Below, in pieces: positions 1 through 6,389 of a stretch of 15,761 nt of DNA. A program made the translations under genes and the position numbers. The DNA lies in NCBI GenBank assembly GCA_964466465.1, contig CAYXNJ010000052.1:1-15761 (forward strand), written 5' to 3'. Under the pieces are notes generated by a model, which searched no databases, was not told the origin of the DNA, and was given only the letters and a program-made list of their open reading frames with translations. This DNA comes from Sulfurospirillum sp964466465 (lineage in GTDB: Bacteria > Campylobacterota > Campylobacteria > Campylobacterales > Sulfurospirillaceae). Within the stretch, counting starts at the first letter, position 1. Every line of letters begins with the position of its first letter.

Positions 1-6
1 TATACC

Positions 7-471
7 TTATTTTTTCTTTTTCAAAAATTTTTCTTTTGCAAATTCGTAAGATTCTTTGATAAGCAATTCAAATTCTTGCAATGTTTTTTGTGTAGGATTT
101 AAAACGCAAATCCAACCCATCCACGCATAAACAGGATGCGGCATAATCGTATCCACTGCGGTAAAATCAAAATCCATTTTGACTGTCTCGCCAGCAACTG
201 GGCGTTTTGGGATGTATTTAAATTTTTGAATGAAAGTTTCTTTTTTTAGTCCAATATTAATACGATAGATGTTTTCACGATTGAGCATTGAGCTTTTGTC
301 GTTGTCACCATCTTTTTCTTTGATGGTTAGGACATAAACTCCTCTTTTTAGAGTCTTGTTAGGATTGTAAAACATTCCTTTTTCACCCCAACTATCTACC
401 AATACAACATCTTCAAAATGAGATAAACAGTAGTCTATGATGTCATTTGCTTCTTTATGGGAAGAAACCAT
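7..471 (-). CDS. DUF6194-like protein of unknown function
   Basis: The product is 154 residues, soluble, with no signal peptide or membrane segment. From memory of the family it resembles DUF6194: a central Arg-hydroxyl-Asn-Ile strand (YRINIG), then HPVYAWMGWICVLNP near residues 112-126, then a C-terminal helix ending in a lysine-rich tail. No biochemical role is known to me. I start at the ATG at 471 rather than the in-frame ATG at 513. At 471 the start overlaps the upstream stop as TAATG and has a GGAACG Shine-Dalgarno-like stretch about 5 bases upstream, which suggests translational coupling to the NlpC/P60 lipoprotein gene. It is the last visible gene of the minus-strand run; its stop lies at the window edge, so anything downstream is unseen. 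The existence of the gene is well supported, the family name moderately. Confidence 0.7.
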   Translation of the reverse strand: MVSSHKEANDIIDYCLSHFEDVVLVDSWGEKGMFYNPNKTLKRGVYVLTIKEKDGDNDKSSMLNRENIYRINIGLKKETFIQKFKYIPKRPVAGETVKMDFDFTAVDTIMPHPVYAWMGWICVLNPTQKTLQEFELLIKESYEFAKEKFLKKKK

Positions 472-1232
472 TAAAACGTTCCATACGCCACAAAAAAGGC
501 GATATTCATACACTGTGGCTGAGCTGCACCGCCTTTTGAAGGGCAGCGTTTCATGTAGGTGTTGATTTTTTTGCCATCTTTATGGGTAAGCATAGGGTAG
601 GTAAAGTTCATATAATCTAAGATATTTTTACCATTCGAATGGTGGATAAATTCAACCGTTCCATCAGGCTCGACTTTGGTTACAATGCCTACATGTGTGA
701 TGTTTTCAGTTACATTAACCACAGGCTGTTTTGCAGGCGTTTTTTCTTTATTTTTCCCTTTTGTTTTTACAGCAGGTCGTCTTTCGGTATTTTCAAAAAA
801 GACAAGATCACCAATGTTGGGAAGTTTTGCTTCAAAGGCATTGCCTTTTTTGGACATAAGGTTGAACATGGCGCGGGATTTTCGTGCGTTATCAAAACTT
901 TGGCTCAGTTCTTTATTGTCATAAAAAGGTAAACCTGATTTGAAATTGACTAGATTGACAAAACCTGAACAATCCCCTCCATCACGCTTTCCTAAGTACA
1001 TCATCGCATTTTCAACAATGGCTTCACGTTTAGAGAGTTCAGGAACGGGGCGTAAGTCAAAGCTTTCACGCTCTTTTTTAAGCGCAAATTCTTTAGTTGG
1101 TCTTTCTTCAAGATAGATTTTAGGCTCTGCATACGCTTGTTGTATTTCAGCAACTGCAGGAGAAACTTCAATACTTTTGGGTGCACAGCCACATAATAAT
1201 AAAGCAACTAAACTGTATGAAATAAGTCTCAT
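471..1232 (-). CDS. NlpC/P60-family lipoprotein (putative peptidoglycan hydrolase), copy 2
   Basis: The product is 253 residues. The N-terminus is a lipoprotein signal with a lipobox ending at Cys16 (LCGC), so the mature protein should be lipid-anchored in the envelope; Cys at the -2 position is unusual. Residues 20-70 are a low-complexity linker. The NlpC/P60 core follows: catalytic Cys88 in GGDCSGFV, His180 in ITHVGIV, and His197 in EFIHH as the likely third residue, matching the Cys-His-His layout of this peptidase family. The family cleaves peptide stems of peptidoglycan; the exact bond here is unknown. A basic insert rich in Lys and Pro (about 150-172) separates the two halves of the domain. 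The C-terminus has Cys230 and Cys241 in a segment shared with the paralogue at 1229-1846, which it overlaps by ATGA. Confidence 0.85.
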   Translation of the reverse strand: MRLISYSLVALLLCGCAPKSIEVSPAVAEIQQAYAEPKIYLEERPTKEFALKKERESFDLRPVPELSKREAIVENAMMYLGKRDGGDCSGFVNLVNFKSGLPFYDNKELSQSFDNARKSRAMFNLMSKKGNAFEAKLPNIGDLVFFENTERRPAVKTKGKNKEKTPAKQPVVNVTENITHVGIVTKVEPDGTVEFIHHSNGKNILDYMNFTYPMLTHKDGKKINTYMKRCPSKGGAAQPQCMNIAFFVAYGTF

Positions 1233-1846
1233 TTGATTTTCCCATAAGCACTAAAATAAGCAGGAGCTAAACATTGATGACCCTCGTTTTTAGGGCATTT
1301 TTCCATATAAGAGTTGACCACTTTATTGTCATACATTGCAACAGTTGGATAGTTGAGATTCATCTGGCTAATCAAATTTTTTCCTTTGGTATGGTGAATA
1401 AAATAGATGGTTTCATCAGGATCAATTTTAGTAATGATACCAATATGAGTGATATTGTCAATGCTTTTTTTGGTTTTTGCATATCGTTTTACAGTATTGG
1501 CAAAGAAGATTAAGTCTCCCACTTTGGGTTTTTCTTGGTAGAGACGATTTTGATCTTCTAAGAGATTGTAGATAGCAAGAGAGCGCCTTGCATCTTCAAA
1601 ATAACCGTTTAATTCAACTGTTGTAAAGTAGGGTTGAGTACTCTCTTGATTGACGAGGCTTACAAAGCCTGAACAGTCTCCACCATCTTTTTTACCTTGA
1701 TGTTTCATTGCATTTTTGATGATTTCTTCACGTTTTGGTGTATCATCATAGACAGGTAACTCAGGAGCATTTTGCGTAAACTCTTTTTGAGCACAACCAC
1801 TTAATAAAAAAAGACACGTGCATAAGGCAAATAGGTACAGTCTCAT
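1229..1846 (-). CDS. NlpC/P60-family lipoprotein (putative peptidoglycan hydrolase), copy 1
   Basis: The product is 205 residues. The signal peptide carries a clean lipobox, LSGC, with Cys18 as the lipidated residue. The catalytic residues read as Cys58 (GGDCSGFV), His134 (ITHIGII) and His151 (YFIHH). The protein is a shorter paralogue of its downstream neighbour: it lacks most of the N-terminal linker and the Lys/Pro insert but keeps the same order of blocks, including a C-terminal Cys pair (Cys184, Cys192) and the final FSAYG motif. A GAGG Shine-Dalgarno sequence lies just upstream of the ATG at 1846. A 42-base gap separates it from the metallophosphoesterase gene upstream, and an ATGA overlap couples it to the next gene. 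The fold is assigned with good confidence; the physiological substrate is not known. Confidence 0.85.
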   Translation of the reverse strand: MRLYLFALCTCLFLLSGCAQKEFTQNAPELPVYDDTPKREEIIKNAMKHQGKKDGGDCSGFVSLVNQESTQPYFTTVELNGYFEDARRSLAIYNLLEDQNRLYQEKPKVGDLIFFANTVKRYAKTKKSIDNITHIGIITKIDPDETIYFIHHTKGKNLISQMNLNYPTVAMYDNKVVNSYMEKCPKNEGHQCLAPAYFSAYGKIK

Positions 1847-1888
1847 TCATATCCTCATAAAAATGTGCGGCATATTAGCTATTTTTAC

Positions 1889-2767
1889 CTAAAATTTTGG
1901 TACAGCAATATGACGATCAAGCGTAGCAATCCACTCTTGCTTGCTATGATCGTATGTTTTTATGCTAACAAAATTTTCCTCTAAAAACAACGAATTTGTC
2001 CAAATAGTCTCTTTATTCATGTCACTGTTGTGGATGTTGGTGACATGTTCATACTGATTGACTTTTGAGGCAAAACTGGCTTCTTTTGCAGAAGTATGTG
2101 TATGCCCACTGACCCATAAAAAAAGTTGAGGGTTCGCTTGGAGAAGTTCATGAATTTTCTTTTTAGGCTGAGCAACAAAATTAGGAGTATTGACCCAACG
2201 GTTATACGTTTCTAAGGTGTTTTCTAATGGTGCGTGAAAAAAGACAATCGTTGGCATTTTAGGATGGGATTGAAGCTCTTGCTCAAGCCAAGATAACTGT
2301 TCTTTTGAGAGTTCTGCAAGATGGTTGGGATCGTCTGCTGAGAGAAAAAGAAGTAGATAGGACTCTTTAACCATACTGTAGTAAAGTTTTGGCAGATTAA
2401 ATGCCGTTTGAAAGCGTTTTAGTTTTGCCTCTTGAATTTCTTTTGGAGCGTGTTGAAGCTTGTCATTGCTGTCTAATTCGTCCATGTAGATAAAATCATG
2501 ATTGCCTGTAATGACAGAAAGAGGCTTTTTTAATTTTGAAAAATAGGCTTTCACATAAGCGTATTCCTCCACTGTCCCTGTTTTAGAGCAGAGATCACCT
2601 ATGGCTACAACCATGTTAACGTCTTTCCATTGATTGATATGCTCTATAACTTTTTCTTTGTTTTCTGGATTTTTCCCTGGTAAATGAGGATCGCCCAAGA
2701 TAACAATATGGGCACTAGCACAGAGGCTAAGGGCTGTTAAAAGCCCTAGAAGTAAATATCTTATCAT
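1889..2767 (-). CDS. Exported calcineurin-like metallophosphoesterase
   Basis: The product is 292 residues. A hydrophobic signal peptide (residues 4-19, ending ASA) suggests export to the periplasm. The full set of binuclear-metal motifs is visible: D26-P-H28, G57-D58, GNHD at 88-91, H178 in FFHAP, and GHTH at 221-224. These mark the class III calcineurin-like phosphoesterase superfamily, which hydrolyses phosphomonoesters or phosphodiesters using two metal ions; the substrate cannot be read from sequence. The first metal ligand lies only seven residues after the predicted signal cleavage, so cleavage must be precise, or the segment may act as an anchor. The start overlaps the stop of the upstream aminotransferase gene by ATGA (2764-2767), which implies coupled translation. 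The adjacent NlpC/P60 lipoproteins make an envelope role plausible. Confidence 0.85.
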   Translation of the reverse strand: MIRYLLLGLLTALSLCASAHIVILGDPHLPGKNPENKEKVIEHINQWKDVNMVVAIGDLCSKTGTVEEYAYVKAYFSKLKKPLSVITGNHDFIYMDELDSNDKLQHAPKEIQEAKLKRFQTAFNLPKLYYSMVKESYLLLFLSADDPNHLAELSKEQLSWLEQELQSHPKMPTIVFFHAPLENTLETYNRWVNTPNFVAQPKKKIHELLQANPQLFLWVSGHTHTSAKEASFASKVNQYEHVTNIHNSDMNKETIWTNSLFLEENFVSIKTYDHSKQEWIATLDRHIAVPKF

Positions 2768-3897
2768 AAGCTATCCATTGCCTTTTGCATGCGATTTAAG
2801 ATGGTTTCTAAAACACTTTTTTGTGTTCCAAAGTTTAATCGTACAAAATTTTTGTCGCCAAAAGGTTCCCCGTCGCTCAGGCCTACACCGTAGTGCAAGA
2901 AAAATTCATAAGGGCTTTCAACACATAGGGCTGACGCATCGATCCATGCCAAAAATGTAGCCTCTTGGTTTAAGAGTTTTAATTTTGGGTTGCGTGCTAC
3001 AAAGGCTTGTACCATTTTAAGATTTTCTGCTAAGTAGGTGCGAAGTTCGTTTAACCATACATCGCCTTCAAGGTAGGCTGCTTTGAGTGCCGTAATGCCC
3101 AAAAGATTGATGCCTCCGACCATACTGCCCATTGTTTTTTTAAAGCTTTTGCGAAGCTCAGCATTGGGGATAATGGCAAAGGAAGCTTGAAGCCCTGCGA
3201 TATTAAACGTTTTACTAGGAGCCATGAGTGTAATGCTTTTTTGTGCCAATGCCTCACTCAGCGAAGCGATGGGAATATGTTTTGCCTCTGGGTTCAACAG
3301 TAAATCAGCATGAATTTCATCTGAACAGATCGTAAGGTCATGTTTGAGACAAAATGCGCCCAGTTGCTCTAACTCAGCTTTGGTAAAAACGGTTCCTGCT
3401 GGATTGTAGGGGTTACACAGCATAAAAAGCTTGCATGTAGGCTTTATCGCTTCTTTCATCGCTTCAAAATCGAGTATCCAACGGTTGTTTTCCTCTTTCA
3501 TACGAATGGCTAAGATTTCTTTATTGGCATGACGAGGGGCTTTGATGAAATGCGGATAAATAGGCGTTGTTGTCATAACGCTTTGTGTTTCAACACTAAG
3601 GCACGCAATATTCATGCTGCTTACAACACCATGTGTAAAGACAAGCCACTCTTTTTTGATCTCCCAATGGTAGTGGCGTTTGAGAAAAGCAAGGATGGCA
3701 GCGTAGGTTTCATCATCGATGTCAGTGTAGCCAAAAACGCCCTCAGCAACTCTTTGTTGTAATGCCTCTATAACGCATGGAGGCGATTTAAAATCCATAT
3801 CGGCTACCCATGCTGGGATGACATCGGCTCCTTTGTATTTGTTCCATTTTTCGCAAGGTGTTTTGGTTCTATCGACGATCTCATCAAAATTAAACAT
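2764..3897 (-). CDS. patB: MalY/PatB-type PLP-dependent C-S lyase / aminotransferase
   Basis: The product is 377 residues, a fold-type I PLP enzyme of the MalY/PatB group, which cleaves cystathionine or cysteine to release homocysteine or sulfide, pyruvate and ammonia. Visible signatures are WVADMDF near the N-terminus, CNPYNPAG around residue 165, SDEIHADL with the PLP-pyridine Asp193, and MAPSKTFNIAGLQ with the Schiff-base Lys229. The protein is cytoplasmic with no signal. I start at the ATG at 3897, not the in-frame ATG at 3945, because AAGGA lies 8 bases upstream of 3897, the protein then begins MFNFDEIVDRT as in the family, and a likely promoter -10 (3926-3931) would fall inside the longer version. 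It heads the five-gene minus-strand run. The exact physiological reaction (methionine synthesis or sulfur release) is not determined by sequence. Confidence 0.88.
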   Translation of the reverse strand: MFNFDEIVDRTKTPCEKWNKYKGADVIPAWVADMDFKSPPCVIEALQQRVAEGVFGYTDIDDETYAAILAFLKRHYHWEIKKEWLVFTHGVVSSMNIACLSVETQSVMTTTPIYPHFIKAPRHANKEILAIRMKEENNRWILDFEAMKEAIKPTCKLFMLCNPYNPAGTVFTKAELEQLGAFCLKHDLTICSDEIHADLLLNPEAKHIPIASLSEALAQKSITLMAPSKTFNIAGLQASFAIIPNAELRKSFKKTMGSMVGGINLLGITALKAAYLEGDVWLNELRTYLAENLKMVQAFVARNPKLKLLNQEATFLAWIDASALCVESPYEFFLHYGVGLSDGEPFGDKNFVRLNFGTQKSVLETILNRMQKAMDSL

Positions 3898-3925
3898 ACA
3901 AATTGTCCTTATTTTTAGTGTAATG

Positions 3926-3931
3926 ATTGTA
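3926..3931 (-). promoter_or_regulatory. Putative extended -10 for the patB-led operon
   Basis: Read on the minus strand this is TACAAT, preceded at one base by TG (TGTTACAAT), an extended -10 form. The predicted transcript start near 3919 leaves a leader of about 22 bases before the ATG at 3897. No convincing -35 is seen, which is normal for vegetative promoters in Campylobacterota. The 76-base gap is shared with the divergent gene at 3974, for which I could not pick a clear -10. Confidence 0.5.
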
Positions 3932-3973
3932 ACATATTTTCCCAATTTGAACTTTAGAATCAGAGGTGAAAAA

Positions 3974-4726
3974 ATGACCTATGTCATTATTGCAGTTGTT
4001 ATTGTTGTCTTTTATTTACTCACAAAAAACTATCAAACAGAAGCGTACCAGCATATCAATGTGGATGTAAAGCAGACTCTAAAAGGCGATTTAAGGGAGC
4101 ATGAAGCAGGGCTTTTGGTTTCACTGATGGCAAAAGTAGCAAAAGCTGATGGAAGAGTGTGTGAACTTGAAGCGGAACTTTTAAAGCATACGTTTACTGA
4201 CATTGCACGTGTGTTTGAAAACAGTGATGCCGTGCGTGATGAACTGAAAGCAATTTATGAAAAAGAGATGCAAAGCTTTGATAACACGCTCATTGTTTCT
4301 CAAAAGTATCTCAAACTTACGAAAAATGACTATACCAAACGCCTTAAAGTGATGGAATATCTGCTCAATCTTGCTTTTATCGACAACAGTTTTTCGCAAG
4401 CGGAGTTTATGATTACCGAAGATATTGCCAATGCGTTAGAGATAAAACGAGCCGATTTTGAACGTTTAATTGCTTCTTTTGAGCAATTTTATGCCAATAA
4501 AAAAACACAAGCGCAGATGGGAATAAAAAATGCCTATGCCGTTTTAGGTGCCGATGAGAGTGAAGATATGGAAAGCATTAAGAAGAAATATCGTTCTTTA
4601 GTGAAAGAGTATCATCCTGACATTCTTATGGGGCAGGGGAAAGATCAAAGTATCATTGATGCTGCGACCGCTAAGCTTCAAGAGATTAATGAAGCGTATG
4701 AAATGATTAAGAAGGAAAAAAATTAG
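3974..4726 (+). CDS. Membrane-anchored TerB/J-domain protein (DjlA-like co-chaperone)
   Basis: The product is 250 residues. One N-terminal transmembrane helix (about residues 3-17) is followed by a cytoplasmic-type helical domain (about 40-170) of the TerB/DjlA kind, with the typical MAKVAKADGRV turn and the acidic repeat LAFIDNSFSQAE. A C-terminal J domain (about 186-250) has the diagnostic HPD at 214-216 (KEYHPDIL). J domains stimulate DnaK ATPase activity, so this should be a membrane-tethered DnaK partner with the architecture of DjlA. The start is the ATG at 3974, with AGAGGTG just upstream; the long in-frame extension back to 3818 runs over the divergent patB gene and is rejected. It ends directly against the next gene (TAG then ATG). 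The domain order is clear; the client is unknown, so I do not assign the symbol djlA. Confidence 0.85.
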   Translation: MTYVIIAVVIVVFYLLTKNYQTEAYQHINVDVKQTLKGDLREHEAGLLVSLMAKVAKADGRVCELEAELLKHTFTDIARVFENSDAVRDELKAIYEKEMQSFDNTLIVSQKYLKLTKNDYTKRLKVMEYLLNLAFIDNSFSQAEFMITEDIANALEIKRADFERLIASFEQFYANKKTQAQMGIKNAYAVLGADESEDMESIKKKYRSLVKEYHPDILMGQGKDQSIIDAATAKLQEINEAYEMIKKEKN

Positions 4727-5209
4727 ATGCTATCCACGCCTTTTGAGAGGCATACATTAAGTATGTCTGTTTTAATGACGCCCGATAAAGCCAATTTTTC
4801 GGGTAATGTTCATGGAGGAGACTTATTAAAGCTTCTCGATCAAGTAGCCTATGCGTGTGCATCACGTTATTGTGGTGGGTATGTTGTGACAATGTCTGTG
4901 GATCAAGTGATCTTTAAACAATCCATTCCTGTAGGTACATTGGTGACGTTTTTAGCCAGTGTCAATTTTACAGGTAAGACGTCAATGGAAGTAGGCATTA
5001 AGGTTATTGCCGAAAACATTCAAAAAGGCGTAGCTACACATACCAATAGCTGTTTTTTTACGATGGTTGCAGTCGATGAGAAAGGAAAACCCACACCCGT
5101 TCCGCCACTCACTCCTGAAACAGATGTGGAAAAAAGACGTTTCCATGATGGTCAAAGACGCCGTGACATCAGACTTCATGGATACAATGAGATTATGCCC
5201 AAACATTAG
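4727..5209 (+). CDS. Acyl-CoA thioesterase, hotdog fold (YciA/Acot type)
   Basis: The product is 160 residues, a single hotdog domain of the acyl-CoA hydrolase type that releases free CoA from acyl-CoA. The family signature is plain: NVHGGDLLKLLDQVAYACA (residues 27-45), where the helix Asp38 is the expected active-site acid, then VTMSVDQVIFKQSIPVG and SCFFTMVAVDEKGKP. The tail after about residue 130 is basic and polar. No targeting signal is visible, so it should be cytoplasmic. The ATG follows the upstream stop with no gap, and AAGGA lies 10 bases upstream inside the preceding gene. A second ATG at 4763 is possible but would remove part of the first strand. The two genes look co-transcribed although no functional link is obvious. 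The last codons form part of a terminator hairpin. Confidence 0.88.
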   Translation: MLSTPFERHTLSMSVLMTPDKANFSGNVHGGDLLKLLDQVAYACASRYCGGYVVTMSVDQVIFKQSIPVGTLVTFLASVNFTGKTSMEVGIKVIAENIQKGVATHTNSCFFTMVAVDEKGKPTPVPPLTPETDVEKRRFHDGQRRRDIRLHGYNEIMPKH

Positions 5210-5225
5210 GGCTAATCTCTTTTAT
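5189..5225 (+). terminator. Intrinsic terminator after the thioesterase gene
   Basis: The arms GAGATTA plus GCCC (5189-5200, with one bulged T at 5196) pair with GGGC plus TAATCTC (5209-5219) around an 8-base loop, followed by TTTTAT. The TAG stop of the thioesterase gene (5207-5209) lies at the loop-stem junction, so the stem is partly coding. On the minus strand the hairpin persists but has no U-rich tail, so it mainly serves the plus-strand transcript. Confidence 0.8.
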
Positions 5226-5848
5226 AACTCAGATTCAATGAGGGCTTGAAGCTCTTTGTATCCAAATTTAAGCAGTGGCTTACCATTGACGAAAAACTCT
5301 GGCGTTGCTTTGACACCAAGTGTTTTGGTATCGGCAATGTCTTGCTTGATCAGCGCGTCAATCTCAGGTTTTTTCATATCATCTTTTAATTTCTCGATGT
5401 CAATGCCAGCTTCAGGTAAAAAACTCCAAATAAGCCCAATATTAGGCGTATGATGGCTTGCCCATTTGTCTTGGTATTTGTAGATGACTTCAAGGGCTTC
5501 AAGGTATTTGCCTTGTAAGCGCGCCGCTTCTATCATCGCAACCACATAGTACGAGTCGGTATGAAAAGGGGCGTAACGAAGCACGAGTTTGATTTTATCG
5601 GGGTTTTGTTTGAGAATATTTTTGACAAACGGATAAAAACTTCTACACGTTTCACACGCTGGGTCAAAGAACTCAACGATGGTTGTTTTAGCGTTTGGAT
5701 TGCCGATGACATAGGCATGTGGACGCATGAGTGCTGTGGTTTTCTCTCCCGTGACGCTGTGGTCAGCATTTTTATAGAAGTAGCTTCCTCCCACAAAAAG
5801 AAGCACAAGCACAAAGAGGGATGCAATAACAATAGTCTGTTTTTTCAT
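5222..5848 (-). CDS. DsbA/BdbD-type periplasmic thiol oxidoreductase
   Basis: The product is 208 residues. An N-terminal hydrophobic segment (about residues 5-20) followed by charged residues acts as an uncleaved anchor or signal, placing the thioredoxin-like domain in the periplasm. The active site is C65-E-T-C68 within FFDPACETC, and the cis-proline loop is KATPEFFVNG (Pro183). An inserted helical region lies between these (about 100-165), as in DsbA/BdbD proteins. The role is to introduce disulfides into exported proteins, with re-oxidation by the adjacent DsbB-like protein. The dipeptide Glu-Thr between the cysteines differs from the common Pro-His of DsbA and may shift redox potential. 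It sits 4 bases downstream of the dsbB-like gene, clearly the same operon. Confidence in the fold is high; the specific DsbA paralogue is uncertain. Confidence 0.87.
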   Translation of the reverse strand: MKKQTIVIASLFVLVLLFVGGSYFYKNADHSVTGEKTTALMRPHAYVIGNPNAKTTIVEFFDPACETCRSFYPFVKNILKQNPDKIKLVLRYAPFHTDSYYVVAMIEAARLQGKYLEALEVIYKYQDKWASHHTPNIGLIWSFLPEAGIDIEKLKDDMKKPEIDALIKQDIADTKTLGVKATPEFFVNGKPLLKFGYKELQALIESEL

Positions 5849-5852
5849 AGGT

Positions 5853-6287
5853 TTAAGAAGCCTTTCGTTTTAAAAATAGTAGTAATACAAAAACAATGAC
5901 AAATGAAACTAAAGAGAGAAACTGAATGGTAATGAAACCAAACCAGTTGACGTAATCACTCGTGCATGAAACCCCTTGAGAACACGGTGCAACGCTTTCT
6001 GGCAAGATGCCAAAATAGAGTAAATTATGGTAAATTGCAAAGAACAGCCCAAGTAGGACAAGCGGCATAGCGTACTTGAAAACATTTTTATCGTTGCTAA
6101 AAAGGGCGACGAGAAAAATAACTGTTAATGGATACATACAGATGCGCTGATACCAACACATAACACACGGTGGAAAGTACATAACTTCACTGAAAAAAAG
6201 ACTTCCCAGTGTAGCGATCATCGCTGTAAGCCAACACAAGAAGAGTATTGTCCAAACGAGATTTGACGACTTTAGTGGTTGATTCAT
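5853..6287 (-). CDS. DsbB/BdbC-type disulfide bond formation membrane protein
   Basis: The product is 144 residues with four transmembrane helices (about 10-32, 46-64, 70-92 and 113-138). The first periplasmic loop holds the redox pair C41-V-M-C44 in FPPCVMCWYQRICMYPL, and the second holds C102 and C108 (PCSQGVSC), followed by YVNWFGFITIQFLSL. This closely follows my memory of Bacillus BdbC, which is shorter and has a tighter second Cys pair than E. coli DsbB. The protein passes electrons from its thioredoxin-like partner to quinone. It is the first gene of the pair. The start ATG at 6287 has GGAG 5 bases upstream. The 102-base gap shared with divergent purH holds an imperfect inverted repeat and candidate promoters. 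Confidence 0.9.
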   Translation of the reverse strand: MNQPLKSSNLVWTILFLCWLTAMIATLGSLFFSEVMYFPPCVMCWYQRICMYPLTVIFLVALFSNDKNVFKYAMPLVLLGLFFAIYHNLLYFGILPESVAPCSQGVSCTSDYVNWFGFITIQFLSLVSFVIVFVLLLFLKRKAS

Positions 6288-6317
6288 TAAAACTCCAAAA
6301 TTTTGACAATTTTATTT

Positions 6318-6341
6318 AATACGTCCTAAAAGGAACGTATT
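6318..6341. repeat. Imperfect inverted repeat between dsbB-like and purH genes
   Basis: AATACGTCC (6318-6326) and GGAACGTATT (6332-6341) pair over 9 bases with one unpaired A and a 5-base loop. It lies midway between two divergent starts. A perfect TTGACA at 6303-6308 precedes it on the plus strand but has no good -10 at 17 bases; TAAAAT at 6343-6348 (plus) and TACAAT at 6344-6339 (minus) are possible -10 elements. It may be an operator or a leader hairpin; the sequence alone does not decide. Confidence 0.4.
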
Positions 6342-6389
6342 GTAAAATAAATAAATAAACAAATATTTAACACGTTAAAAAGGAAAAGT

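Noticed and set aside
1..20. TATACCTTATTT at the left edge repeated near 13947
   Set aside because: The second copy is simply the uup ribosome binding site region; the match is short and AT-rich, with no sign of a mobile element end.
472..513. Longer start for the DUF6194-like gene at 513
   Set aside because: It would overlap the upstream gene by 43 bases, while the ATG at 471 overlaps the stop neatly and has a plausible Shine-Dalgarno sequence.
639..932. Two plus-strand reading frames of 82 and 97 codons
   Set aside because: Both are antisense to the NlpC/P60 lipoprotein gene, and their Phe/Cys-rich products mirror its Lys-rich codons.
3818..3973. N-terminal extension of the TerB/J-domain gene
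   Set aside because: It overlaps the start of the divergent patB gene, and the ATG at 3974 has a clear AGAGGTG and a transmembrane start.
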